From assembly GCA_011037195.1 (NCBI GenBank), contig JAAEAF010004345.1:43472-107471 (forward strand): DNA of 64,000 nucleotides. Direction: 5' to 3'. Shown here piece after piece: positions 33,901 to 44,480 of the stretch (its first letter is position 1; every line of letters starts with the position of its first letter). This DNA comes from Triatoma infestans. Lineage: Eukaryota; Arthropoda; Insecta; Hemiptera; Reduviidae. A model generated the notes under the pieces. It did not search any database, was not told where the DNA came from, and saw only the letters and a list, made by a program, of their open reading frames with translations. Both the position numbers and the translations under genes were made by a program.

Positions 33901-36900
33901 ATCCATGAGGAATCCCAATACCCAGACGGGCTCCCCCCTGGGATCCCCCTCCGCCACCTGGTAGCTACCAAGGTTCTTGAATCTTCTCTGAGTGGCAGCC
34001 TCGCAGTGTGTTAGGAGATGTAGTGGAGTTTCCTCCAGCTCCCCACAGAATCTGCATCAGCTGTCACTTTCCAAACCCAGCTTCACCAGGTGTCCTTATA
34101 AGTCGGCAATACCCCGTGAGGAAACCCGTGAGAACGCGGAGCTTGTTCTTGCTCAATCCGATGCAGGCCTCCGATCTCCGTTGGTTATAATTTCCCAAGT
34201 AGATCTTAGCCTGCCGCGAACTGGGGAGCGAGTACCAGAGTTGAGATCTTCTCGTCTCCTCCTCCTTCCTAAGTTCCTCCAACAGAAACTGGTCGCTGAC
34301 CCCACAAAAAGGTTCCGGCCCTAGGAGCGGGGTCCTAGTGCCTAACTTGGCCAGGGCGTGGGCTATCTCATTCCCTTCAATGCCAACATGTCCCGGCACC
34401 CACCACAGGGTAACTTTGTTCCTCCTGCCTAGGTTATTAAGTTTACCTGGGCATTCCCAGACCATTTTAGAGCTGATAACCGAGGCCTTCAATGCTCTAA
34501 TGGCTGCTTGACTATTGGAAAGGATTACAATCTCCTAGTTCCTATATCCCCTATCGAGGTTAAATTGTACGCATCTTCCAATAGCGTATATCTCCGCCTG
34601 GAAGATGCTGGGAAAATTACCCATGGGTTCCGTGAGCTTGATCCTTGGACAAACCACTCCCGCCCCAGTCCCCTCGAGGGTCTTAGATCCATCCGTATAC
34701 CATTTAATGGTATGTTCCTTAATGCCAAATAGAGCAGATCCCTCGCTCTACCCACTTTTGGTGCCCAGCTTCAAAGAAAAATTCTTAGTGAAGCTGTATT
34801 TCTTAATCATGCTATATCTAGGGAGGTGCCAGATAGGGGAGCCCAAAGGTGAGGATAGCCACTCCCTGGCCCCCCAGACCCCCTCCTTCTGCACCACCCC
34901 TAGAGATCCTAAGAAGAGCTGCCTTCGCCGCCCTTTCCACCATAGGTGACAGATTGAGGATAACCTCAATCCCGGCGGTGGGACAAGTCCACATAGCATG
35001 TGTATGTATTTTACTTGGATACTTTTTATTGCGTTAATTCTTATTTATTGCTTTCTCCTATTGCGGTAAGAGAAATTATTGCAACCGTTTCAATTTTTCA
35101 GAATTGGGTTATCATTGGAAATAACATGTTTTAAAATCCCCTTAGAAGGAACAAAATCGTAGGAAGCTCAAACTTGATATTTCGTTTAGGTACTATCATC
35201 ATCGCATCAGACATGAAGATTTCGGTCAAAATCCAATCTTCCGGGAAGTGCGTCTTTACTAATTTTTTGTTTTGTTTAGCTTTGCACAATTTTCTCGAAA
35301 ATGGCTCCAAAGATTTTCTTGAAACTTCGTATACTGTTTAATAACATAAATGCCTGTTTCTTTTAATTGTAACATTTTTCTGAGAAAATTGATTTTTTTG
35401 GGGAGGGAGTTCTGAGGGAACCTGTCAGTTAAGTTTAAATTTAAACTGTCGCTGGACTCCCATGCTGAGGTCCCGGGTTCGAGTCCAGTGCTACCCCTCA
35501 GACTTTTTTCTTCCTCGGAACCGCAGGTCACTGTCCGGTAATGAACAGTGTTGCCTATAGGGAGAGAACACTATCAATAGGCAGGCAGTGCACTAAGAAG
35601 GCTGTGGGCGCCAACGACCACACAGATGTTGACGCGCCTTAAATTAAAAAAAAAAAAAAATCTAGCTATAACTGTTGGTTGAGACACAGAGCGCCCCAAA
35701 ACAAAAGTCCTTTACTTTCACACATAAATGAAAGAGCGAGCGAGACTAATCTGTAATAAAACTATCTTTTTCATATTCAGCTTGACTTCTTCCAATGACA
35801 ACTCATTTACACGATCGTAATACTTTCTCATACAGTCTAAAGAGAAAGTAATAATTTAGTTCTACGGTAGAAATAAATATCATATTATCACAAACACAAA
35901 GGTTTAACGTAAGACTTTTTCTTTATATATTTCAAGAACAAATTGTAGTTCTAGAAAATTGTGATAGTTTATATAAAGAGTTTTTAGTTTATAGTTGCAT
36001 GTGTATTTTGTGATGTGAAGACTTTCCCAGTAACTAGAATTAGTTTGTTCACCATTCCGTAACATTGCTGTTCTGTGTTATTTTGTTACTTTTAGCTTCA
36101 GGCTTTAGGAAACCGTTAAAACAGTGCAACTTTAAATCCTACTTTATTGGGTCCTCCTACTTTCTACGTTCTCTTTACTGTGCTTTATTATTTTTGTTTA
36201 ATCTTTATCAATTAATGTGTTTCTTTTTTATCATTCTATTAACATTATTCTTAATACTTCATTAGTTATAGAACCATTATAATATATTTCTTTTAATTGT
36301 TTACATTTTTAAAGGTTAATTCTCAATAATTTTTTTTACAAATTCTATTACACTAAAATTAAAGTTTAATAAAAACTGGTAAGGAATGTGATATTAGGTA
36401 CCTGCTAAATTCGCCACAATTATAATTATTGTAAGTTATATTTCAGAATGTTGTGTTTATTATTAATATACATATGCGAAGAGATTCTCATAGCCATGGA
36501 GAAGGTTGCAAGGGAAGAATGCATTGCACTAGGAATGAGAATCCTTTCAGCTGGTTGCTTTTATACTGCTGGGAATGTTGGTGTGAAGTTAATGAATGAC
36601 GAAAGTAGAAGGGCGGTAGTAATTACTGCACTTATACCCACAAGTATTATATTTTACATAAGGATAAGGAAAACAGTATAAAGAGTGCAGTTTATAAGAG
36701 CAGCTATTGCCGAGTTTACTAGCGTTGGCAGCGATGAATAGTTGTAGAGTATTGCTTGGTTATCTAATTGGTTGAAAATTTTTCTTGCCTCTTAAAATTC
36801 AAGTGGCTTCTTGATGGTCCCTTTGAGATTTTAGTGAAGAATCTTATTACTTATTTGATTACTTTTTGAAACCTAATTGTTGATAGAAGAAAGACATACC

Positions 36901-39900
36901 CATACTCCGAATTTCGCATTTATTTATATAATTTATTTTTATGGATGGATTTGTTTTTTACTTCCCTTTACTTCCCTTGGTAAAAATGGTTTTTAGAAAT
37001 TGTTCTCTGGGTATAGTCAGCATAATACAAAATCGCAGAAAGTTCAAACTTGATATTTGGTTTAAGTTCCACCCGGAGACTCGACAATAAGGTTTTTGAA
37101 CAAAATCGACCAACCGGAAGTATGTACTTTACTGAATAGAATTTTTTTGTGATTTTCTTTAACTAAATACAACTCTTCTTCTTCCTTTGGCTCTACAGCC
37201 CTTGCAGGGCCTTGGCCTCCTTTAGCATACTGTCCCAATCATCTCTGTCCGTGGCTTTCCTTCTCCACTGTCTGACGACCATCTTTATCAGATCCGCCTT
37301 CACATCCTGCAGCCAACGTAACCTTGGCCGACCTCTAGGTCTTCTAGCTACTAGGTGCCCTTCATAGACCTTTCGAGGGGCTCTTTCCACACGCATTCTG
37401 TGGAGGTGTCCCAACCAGCGCAACCTTTTCCCACTTTTATGGCAGCCACAAGCGTCTCTTCTCCATAGAGCTGATACAATTCAGTGTTTACGCACGCCGC
37501 CTGCATAAATACACCGCAAAACTTTCCTCTCCCAGCAGTTCAATCTCTGCTTGTCTGCTGCTGTCAACACCCATGCCTCCGAGCCGTATAACAATACCGG
37601 TCTGAGAACTGTCTTATATATGGTGACTTTCGTTTGTCTGGAGACTTGCTTATTTCGGAGCGTACTTCTAATTGCTTCCAGACATCTGTTAGCTGCCGAG
37701 TTTCTGCTACTAATGTCCTCGCCTACCTCATTCTTGGACATGAGTGTAGCTCCTAAATATTTAAATTTCCTCACTCCCTCGAAACGGTGTGGCCCGACTA
37801 GCCAAATGGCCCGAATCTCCTTGTTCTTCTGGTAATCACCATATATTTTGTTTTCTCGGTGACGATCTGCAGACCATAAGTGGCTGCACTTCCTCTTCCA
37901 ATTCCATAAGAGCGCTTACTGCTGCGGCTGCTGATCTTGATATAAGCGCCACATCGTCCGCATAGGCTAGGTGTGGTTAAAAAGGTAGGCTAGGTATTAT
38001 CCGGTTAAAAATAGTGCCTCCTGGATTTATGTTTACTTTTCTCATGGCTATTTCTAGGACCAGATTAAAAAGAACCGGTGGGATCGGATCACCTTGTCTA
38101 AGTCCTACATTAACATAAAATTCCTGGGAGGTTTCACCTTGGACAGCTACTTTGGCCACTGTATGCGCTAGCGTCATCTTCACCAGCCTGGTCACCTTTG
38201 CCGGAATATTCAAACTTTTCATAGCTTCAATGAGCCCAAAGCGTGAAATAGAGTCGTAGGCCATCTTAAAATCAACATACAGTTGATGGAGGTCAAGATT
38301 ATTTTCGTAGAATTTTTCCAATACGACTCTCATGCTAAAAATATGGTCTATTGTAGACCTACCTTTCCGAAAGCCGCATTGGTAATTTCCGAGCACTCTT
38401 TCCGCTGCATTAGTTACTCAAGTGCGAGAACTTTATATACCGCACTTAACAGAGATATACCGCGGTAATTTGAACATTTGGGACGGCTACCCTTTTTATG
38501 TATGGGGCATATTACTGCCACAGCCCAATCCTTTGACATTTTTCTTCTAGCCATACTTTTAATATAAGGTTGTACACTTCACTCATCAATTGTTCTCCGC
38601 TATGCTTCAAAATTTCAACACAGATGCTGTCTTCCCCAGGGGATTTACTTTCTTTCATAGATTCCAACATTCCGTCGAAATCGTCTCTCGAGGGTTGCTC
38701 AGCATCATCATCTAGCGGGATTTGATCCTGTTGTATAATTACCATCATGTTCTGACTGTTGAGGAGGTCTCTAAAATACTCCATCCACCTGTTTAAAATC
38801 TCTTTCTTTCCTGTTATTATCCCCTCCTTCTGCACTCTCCACACAACCCAATCGTCTTTTACAATTCTCCCTGTATCCGTCTTTTACAATTCTCACCGCC
38901 TTATAAAACTTCCTGCTCCTCCTCTGCTCGAAGTCTAACTGCATCTGTTCTACCAACCTCTTTTCCAGTTCTCTTGTCTTCTTCCGGCTTATTAGCCTGG
39001 CTTTCGCTCTCTTCTTTCTATAGTCTTAGGCACTAGCTCTTGTTTTCCTCACTAACATTTTCTGCCTAGAATCATTCCTTTGCTTCACTACCTCTGCCAC
39101 TTCCTCGTCATACCAATCATTGCGCACTTGCCTTTTCCATTCTCCTAATATTTCCATCACAGATCTCTGAATAGCACCCTTCATTCTATTCCATTTACTC
39201 TCTATGCTATCAGTATCATCCTTCTCTTCTAGGCCTTCCGGTTTCCTTTGTAATAATTCCTCTACCTTGCCGCCAAACGCCTCTCTTTCTACCTCAACCT
39301 TCAGTTTCTCCGTATCAAATATTTTTCTTTTTGCGCCTTTACATTGGGTTCTTGTTTCAACTTTTTGCTTAAACTGAGCTCTTACCAAAAAATGATCGGA
39401 ACTATGTCCACCCCTCTATAATTTCTCACGTCCTGGATCTTAGTAGCATGCCGAGAATCAATAAGGATGTGGTCGATTTGATTACGAGTAACCCCATCAG
39501 GTGACATCAAGGTTTCTACATGAATTTTCTTGTGGGGGAAGAATGTGCTCGACACTCTCATATTTTTGTCAGAGCGAAATCAACCATTCTGGAATCATTG
39601 TCATTTCTTACATCATGGTTGCTATACAAGCCAATCACAGATCTATATGTTGGTTCTTTACCCGCCTTCGCGTTGAAGTCACGAAGGCGGGTTCAATTGT
39701 TGGAATTCCAAATCAATTTTACATTATGATTTGGAATTCCATCATATACTCGCTCTAACTCTGCAAAAAAACCTTCCTTCGTTTCAGCTTCAGCATCCTC
39801 CATAGGAGCATGAACACTCACCAGACTAATATTACTAAATTTACCTTTCAGTCTTAAGAGGCAGATTCTTTCATTTATAGGCTGAAATTTAATTACGTAT

Positions 39901-42900
39901 TTCTTCATTCAATTAATTAGCTGTGTTCCCACTGTTGAATACAAGAAAATGCTTTAACTGCGTAATTTCGGTCTTTCTCCACCTCCTTATCTCTTGTAGA
40001 GCTGAAACTTCTACTTTATCCCTCAGCAACTCTTCTTCAAGCCTACGGCGTCTGGCTCCGGGGGCGTAAAGACTCCGCACATTCAATGTTGATATGTTCC
40101 ATATTCCTCGCCTGAGTCTTTTTTTCATTAAAACAGTCCGGTTTTTCTTTTCTGCTTTTGGATCGTAACTATAGATTTTTTATGGAGAAAAGAGGGGTTA
40201 GCCCCATGCCCAATCCCCAATCTGGAGGACCAGGGGATTTGATTTTGGGGTTCCCTTCTCCTAGACAAGCTGCCTTCACCTTGGCGATGAGCCTTGTCCG
40301 CCCACGTAGGTCATTTCGCGTAACCCAGGGGCACCGCGCGGAGGCGACCTACCCTTACACCCCAATACAACTCTTACTTCCGGAAAAATTCATTTAAACT
40401 TTCTTTTTTTTTTGGTGGAGAGTGGGGGTTAGACTTTTCCTTTGAAGTTCCATTTTAATTTAATATACGATTTCATTATCTATAAGTGAGAAATATGTTT
40501 CCAAAATTCCGAGTTTGAAGAAAATCGGTTGACCGTGACTTTAGTGAACAGTTTTTTTTTCAGTTTTCTGCAATTTTCCCTTTGAAAATATCGACGGGTT
40601 GCATTAACCTTAGTATACTAACTACACATACAGAGATCTATCTTCTTTTTTTTTTGCAACTTTTTCCCGAGAGAACTCATTTAAGAAGAGTAATGGGGGA
40701 GTGGGGAGGTAATGCTTTCTTGAAAATGTAGTTTTATAGCGTTTAGAATCTCCTATTTATAGAATACTCAAGGCAGCTAAACAACTAGTAAAAATTATAA
40801 GTTCAAAGAATAGAATAGAATAAAAGCTGGGAGGAGCGGACCTTATTCCACTGCGACCTACAAAACGAGGTTTTTTGTGGATCCCCTGAAATTATAGCAC
40901 ATCCCCCAGCTTCCTCCTAATCAGGCCTAGCAAAGCTGAGAGCGGCTCCGTCATGGAGCTCATAGCCTTGAAATTGCCTGTCCCCAGTTGAAGAAACCTT
41001 GTCCTTGCCAGGCCGGCACACTCGCAAAGGATGTGCTAACCGAGCTCTTTTCCTCAGCCCTGCAGAATCGGCATACCACGCTATCTGCAAGTTGTAATTG
41101 GTGCATGTGTTAGTAGGCCCACTATTGGCCTTTATATTCCTTCGGCTATGGCTCAGTAGATCCCAATGAATTTAGGCAAATGTCTCTTAATAAAGAGTTT
41201 TGCCTACCACTGTCTTGGTGTTCTCTCCCACCAAAGCAGACGCTGTTTTTCTATCCAACCTTTGATAGAAGTTTGAATTAAGGCTCCTGGACAAGCCGCA
41301 GAAGAGTTCTGGGCCTGCGAACCCTCCCTCGCTAGGGCATCCGCTCTTTCATTGCCCAGAAACACTGCATGTCCTGGCTCCCAGGCGAGGGTCAATTTGA
41401 TCCGAGCACCCACCTAGGTTAGGGAAGTTAGGCTGTCCCACACCATTCTTGAGACTATTTGGTGTGAAGAAAGTGCCTTCAAGACTACCTTACTGTCGGA
41501 GTATATCTCCTACTCTCTATACCTTGCCTTATAATCTCTTTAGCGCAGAGTTTAACGCCACGACTTCAGCCTGAAAGATCGTGGCGTACTTCCCTAGGCT
41601 GGCCTTGATCTTAACTTTAGGCCTGCCCCCAGAAATAAGTTCAAAGAAACTTGAGTCCAATTATAACTATGCAGATTGTAGTAAGAGAATGTCGTGTCAG
41701 TGTTTCGCACCAATTTTTAGTCTCACAGCCAATTCGACGGCTTCATACAATGGGCGAAACAGATGCGGTCACATGCACAATGTATGCCATTAGCAGATGT
41801 TGACAATATGGAGTCATTAACTGTTGTGGAGATATTCACATTCTAGAGATGAGATGATTAGGAAGCAAGAGCTTTGAAAAAAACTTTTCCATTAGTTAAG
41901 CAATAAAAGTGAGTGGAGCAATGAATCTGCTTGACGTCGTGCTTAAACTTGCAGGTTGTATAGGCAAAGGAGCAGAACCATGGAGCCATTGGGCAAATTT
42001 CCCACCATATATCTTTCCAAGCGGAAGATTTACGCTATCGGAAAGTGTGGTCTGTTTAGCCTCTATAGAAATTAGAAGATTTTAATCCTTATCGAAATTC
42101 ATGCCGCCATTAAAGCAATGGCGTTTATGAGTTATCAGTTCGGTTGTGATATGCCTAGGCAAACCCAATAACTTGGGTAGTAATAAGAGTTGTTCAGTTT
42201 TAAGCGATTTTCTTGAAATCAGTATCAACGAATTTTTTTAAAAAAGTTTTGAATACTGTTTTGAGTTTTATGCGAAATATTTTTCGAAGATTTTTGGGTA
42301 TTCCAGGAAAGCGGTAATATCAGGTTTTTTCCCTCTTTTGGTTGCAAGGGTTTGTTGGCATAGGAGGTAATGTCTTGACCAAAAATTTGGCAAGGAAAGG
42401 TTCAACAACTCCAAGGTTAAGGGAAGGTATTCGAAAACTTTTGTGGAATTAAGTGGCCAACTCCAAGGAAAGCTTAGCATTGAGGAGGAGGAAGCTAAGG
42501 TAGCATTGTCGGGAGACCCGGGACTGAAGAGGCTGAGATGATTGTGAGACGTAAATTGGGCAAAATATGGTTGTGCATGCTAATATAATGGAGTTGATGA
42601 GGAGAGAAATTAGGTTTGATTAATTAAACGAGATATGAAGACACTGTTATAATGTAGCTATAAGTTTACACAAACTGCACTGGACTTGTAATGATTTTGT
42701 AGAATAATAGGTGGGAGTAGAGAAATGACACGATGCGATGTATGGTTGAATCTGATACATAGATATATAGATCCTTAGTTAGATTCTCACTGGCTTATAT
42801 ACAGGTTATCCCACTCTAGCCTGCTTAAGTCAGAGAGTACCAGAGAGGGTCTGTCTTTCTCTCGGGCGTTCTCTCTCTTTCTATTACACGAGGTTACTAT

Positions 42901-43370
42901 TGTAAGAATTATTGAGTTACCTTATGGGAATATTGTAAATTCACTGATGCCTGAAGAAGCTAGGAAAAGATGGAAACTCCAGTAACATCCTGATTGTGAT
43001 ACTATCGTTCAGGGATGGTTCTCAGAAATTCGGCATATTCAAGATATCGAAATAGAATTGTCTTCATTAAAACCGTTTTAGATCCCGAAATTTCCAAAAG
43101 ATGGATGGAAAATGTGCTTATCCTCTAACTTTGCACCAGCGGGGTGGGGCGGGAGATAGATTTGAAGGTTGCAAGCATCTTATTCACTGAAAAAATAAAT
43201 AAATAAACTTACTTAATCAAGTGTTAATAATGTTTACTTATGCTTTTTTTTTTTTTCTTTTTAGCCATTTATTGGAGCCAGATGTAACAAAACGAGCAAC
43301 AATTAAACAAGTAGCCAACTATGCTTGGTTGGATGATCGTTGCTATTCAGGTTCTTTGTTAAGAATATAA
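30755..43370 (+). CDS. Testis-specific-type serine/threonine kinase (TSSK family)
   Basis: Five exons (30755-30982, 31713-31939, 33090-33300, 33518-33702, 43265-43370) join in phase to 318 codons plus stop. Motifs in order: Gly loop IGEGSYCKV (residues 50-58), the catalytic Lys in ACK-IVNKKKA (K76), FLPREV with the alpha-C Glu, HRDLKCEN (168-175, Asp170), DFG (188-190), ETYCGSAAYAAPEILQ, YDIWSLGVILFIM and MPFDDSNI. The wording of the activation segment, FLPREVSIV and the DDSNI block are those of the TSSK family, kinases of late spermatogenesis in animals. The length fits the smaller TSSKs (roughly 270-370 aa). The start is the first ATG before the domain, with a 40-residue leader. The last intron is 9.56 kb of nested transposons, yet all catalytic residues are intact. 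Which TSSK subtype is unresolved. Confidence 0.9.
30983..33089 (+). other. Kinase introns 1 and 2
   Basis: Two AT-rich introns (30983-31712 and 31940-33089) around exon 2. No transposon, RNA gene or additional exon was recognised. Open frames on the minus strand at 31.0-31.2 kb are low-complexity chance frames. Confidence 0.55.
31713..31939 (+). CDS. TSSK-like kinase exon 2
   Basis: Acceptor TTTTAAAG, donor GTAATA, end phase 2. It encodes IVNKKKASRDFVTKFLPREV, then SIVRSIRHPNIVSVCDIIES and FMDICERGDLLDYIRARG, which is the N-lobe, hinge and helix D. Confidence 0.9.
33090..33300 (+). CDS. TSSK-like kinase exon 3 (catalytic core)
   Basis: Acceptor TTTTTCAG, donor GTACGA, end phase 0. It holds the catalytic loop AHRDLKCENVLL, DFGFARWC and the activation segment SETYCGSAAYAAPEILQ. 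All essential residues are present. Confidence 0.93.
33518..33702 (+). CDS. TSSK-like kinase exon 4
   Basis: Acceptor TTTTGCAG, donor GTAAGT, end phase 2. It encodes GVKYNPKMYDIWSLGVILFI, MISAAMPFDDSN and KFSFPEKICVSSKVKRLVS, the C-lobe helices. Confidence 0.9.
33742..34999 (-). mobile_element. 5'-truncated LINE with RNase H domain, poly(A) tail
   Basis: The minus strand encodes the C-terminal part of a non-LTR retrotransposon with RNase H (RNKVTLWWVPGHVGIEGNEI, AHALAKLG), followed by LSKNKLRVLTGFLTGYCRL, the usual post-RNase H region. Frames upstream of it are broken. On the + strand the left end is a T-run (the tail). An 8-bp direct repeat GTGTATGT flanks it (33734-33741 and 35000-35007). 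The RNase H places it in the I/LOA/R1-like LINE group; the A-rich tail distinguishes it from the TAA-tailed copies. It lies in the last kinase intron. Confidence 0.85.
34064..34492 (-). pseudogene. LINE RNase H and C-terminal fragment
   Basis: 142 open codons. Residues about 23-51 hold the last RNase H motifs (LWWVPGHVGIEGNEIAHALAKLG, catalytic region His/Asn-Glu). Later residues, SKNKLRVLTGFLTGYCRLIR, match the region that precedes the terminal zinc knuckle. Part of the element at 33742-34999. Confidence 0.85.
35055..35425 (+). repeat. Dispersed unclassified repeat, copy
   Basis: Contains the family's diagnostic blocks: GGTAAGAGAAA start, GCAGGAAGCTCAAACTTGAT-like block, ATTTCGTTTAGGTACTA, GGTCAAAATCC and GAAAATGGCTCCAAAGATTTT. 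It is interrupted or ended by the SINE at about 35430. Confidence 0.75.
35430..35660 (+). mobile_element. tRNA-derived SINE
   Basis: Contains a good RNA polymerase III B box in a T-arm context (GGTCCCGGGTTCGAGTCC, near 35470), a tRNA-unrelated body (ACCGCAGGTCACTGTCC, CAATAGGCAGGCAGTGCAC) and a poly(A) tail at 35645-35660. The A box is degenerate. It is inserted in the dispersed repeat at 35055-35425, within the last kinase intron. Confidence 0.65.
35661..36984 (+). other. Kinase intron, unidentified sequence
   Basis: AT-rich, with one open stretch at 36448-36681 (77 codons, including ECIALGMRILSAGCFYTAGN) that has no recognised domain, and eroded traces of the dispersed repeat near 35.8 kb. 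It may contain old transposon remnants. Confidence 0.4.
37977..38396 (-). pseudogene. RTE reverse transcriptase core fragment
   Basis: 139 open codons with NYQCGFRKGRSTIDHIFSMR, LHQLYVDFKMAYDSISRFGL and VGLRQGDPIPPVLFNLVLEI. The catalytic YADD lies just downstream in another frame (LAYADDVALISRS, about 37.95 kb on the minus strand). In functional relatives the loop reads GLRQGDPLSP; here it is DPIPP. Confidence 0.88.
39690..40130 (-). pseudogene. RTE endonuclease N-terminal fragment
   Basis: Two frames, 39913-40128 (WNISTLNVRSLYAPGARRRR, VEVSALQEIRRW) and 39693-39908 (INERICLLRLKGKFSNISLV, SVHAPMEDAEAETKEGF), carry the N-terminal motifs of the exonuclease/endonuclease/phosphatase fold: the Asn near the start, QE(I) metal site and HAP. 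A stop separates them. Confidence 0.8.
40811..41634 (-). mobile_element. 5'-truncated LINE with RNase H remnant
   Basis: The minus strand holds an RNase H end (RIKLTLAWEPGHAVFLGNER, ADALAREG; 41204-41413) in an 824-bp element flanked by a 14-bp duplication ATAAGTTCAAAGAA (40797-40810 and 41635-41648). Its tail is an (ATTCT)n-like repeat on the minus strand. It is inserted in the dispersed repeat and belongs to a different RNase H LINE family from 33742-34999. Confidence 0.85.
41726..42583 (+). other. Kinase intron, unidentified sequence
   Basis: No protein motif, terminal repeat or RNA gene was recognised. An open minus-strand frame at 42268-42480 has no recognisable features. Confidence 0.4.
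42584..42888 (-). repeat. Solo-LTR-like repeat, copy 1
   Basis: About 300 bp, matching 45458-45755 over its full length (GAGTTGATGAGGAGAG, ACACAAACTGCACTGGACTT, CTCTAGCCTGCTTAAGT). Read on the minus strand it starts TGTAAT and contains a TATATAAG box. No clear target duplication was found for this copy. Confidence 0.6.
43265..43370 (+). CDS. TSSK-like kinase exon 5 and stop
   Basis: The acceptor follows a long T-tract (TTTTTAG). It completes the Ser codon and encodes HLLEPDVTKRATIKQVANYA, then WLDDRCYSGSLLRI and TAA. This is the conserved end of the kinase fold (LxPDxxxRxxIxxxxxxxW). Phase and homology support the join across a 9.56-kb intron. Confidence 0.88.
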
Positions 43371-43574
43371 AATGTAAAAACACGTGATTTTTACATAAAG
43401 TACATTCTGAACAATTCATTCACGAAAACATCAAGTAAAAAGAAATTTTAGAAAACGTTGTGCCCAACTGTTTTTTATGGTATGTAATGTTTTTTAATAA
43501 TTCTAGTCTATAATTTATTTGTTTACTAAATGGTATCTGCAAGTTTCTAAAATCAAGATATCCGGCTATCAAGC

Positions 43575-43799
43575 TATCAATTTTTCCGGGAAAATATTTT
43601 AAATAAAAATGGTAGGTATGTGTTTGTGTTGATATTTTACGAAGTTTAAAGAAAAAAAAAAAAATTAGTAAAGTCTTACTTCCGGTTGATGGATTTTGTT
43701 CGAAAATCGTCGTGTCTGATGTGGTAGTAGTACCTAAACGGTACTAAGGCAAGTTTGAGCTTTCTGCGACTTTTTTGTTTTTAAGATATTCTGTTAAAA

Positions 43800-43832
<33 letters not shown>

Positions 43833-43960
43833 CCATTCGCTAAAAACATTTTTTTATTGTATTCAGAGGACCCAAAAACATGTATTTCCGGTGAAACCCC
43901 AATTTCGAAAATCTGACGCGATCGCAAGACTTCCTCTTAGGAGCAGAGGTGTTTTACTAT
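43575..43960 (-). repeat. Dispersed unclassified repeat, copy with (CA)n
   Basis: Reverse-oriented copy: CTTCCGGTTGATGGATTTTG, GTGTCTGATGTGGTAGTAG, TGAGCTTTCTGCGA, a (CA)n run (43803-43832), ACCATTCGCTAAAAACA and TATTTCCGGTGAAA. It adjoins a forward copy starting at 43961, giving a head-to-head inverted pair just downstream of the kinase gene. Confidence 0.75.
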
Positions 43961-44480
43961 CACTTATTATCGTAAGAGGAAGTATTACCATCGAGTTAAA
44001 TATTTCTAAATTGAGTTTTGATCGAAATACTTGTTTTTGAGGCCCTAGTATGAAAAAATATTTTCAGCAAATTATCTGTGTATGTTTATGTGACAAAATA
44101 TTTCAAAAAACGAAAAATCACAGGAAGTTTATACTTGTTATTTCGTTTAGGGTTTAGGTTTCAGTCAAAATCCGTTGATCGGATTAAACTTCATTTACTA
44201 GCTACACATATAAATGCCTATCACTTTTTTTTAAATTGATTTTTTTTTTGGAGAATCAGTTACATTAAGCTTTTTCCTCTAAAGTACCACTCTTCACTAC
44301 AATATACGGTTCTGCTACCTATATAATATTAAAATATATATTGAAAGCATTGATAAAACTCCAAATTTGAAGAAAAAATATATTTACCAGAAAAGCGATT
44401 TTTATATCATCGATTTTTGAGTTTGGGGGGGGGGATTTTCTGAAAACGGATTCAACGCATCAACGAATTTGTTTAAACTT
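43961..44480 (+). repeat. Dispersed unclassified repeat, copy
   Basis: Begins at GTAAGAGGAAGTATTACC and runs through AAATTGAGTTTTGATCG, CGAAAAATCACAGGAAG, GTTATTTCGTTTAGG and CTAGCTACACATATAAATGC to a diverged end. Confidence 0.75.

Larger units (their letters stand above)
37178..40363 (-). mobile_element. RTE-type LINE, complete length (3186 bp)
   Basis: The minus strand encodes an apurinic-type endonuclease (RRGIWNISTLNVRSLYAPGA, ALQEIRRW), an RT (NYQCGFRKGRSTIDHIFSMR, LYVDFKMAYDSISRFGLIEA, GLRQGDPIPPVLFNLVLE, LAYADDVALIS) and the RTE-family C-terminus (FKYLGATLMSK, VLLYGSEAWVL, RWLGHLHRM, RPRGRPRLRWLQDV). A 12-bp duplication AATACAACTCTT flanks it (37166-37177 and 40364-40375). Length and order match the second copy at 48219-51398. 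Several frameshifts make it inactive. Host predictions often mislabel this type as craniofacial development protein 2-like. Confidence 0.92.
36985..41725 (+). repeat. Dispersed repeat copy split by two insertions
   Basis: Segments 36985-37177, 40376-40810 and 41649-41725 read continuously as one copy of the dispersed repeat, from AAAATCGCAGAAAGTTCAAA through GAAAATCGGTTGACCG to GTAAGAGAATGTCGTGTCAG. The two gaps are an RTE element (37178-40363) and a LINE fragment (40811-41634), each with its target duplication. The repeat therefore predates both. Confidence 0.8.

Noticed and set aside
36448..36681. 77-codon open frame in the kinase intron
   Set aside because: No recognised domain and no partner exons. 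It may be a remnant of an old transposon, but nothing supports a gene.
42268..42480. 70-codon minus-strand frame in the kinase intron
   Set aside because: No motif, and surrounded by unclassified repeat-like sequence.
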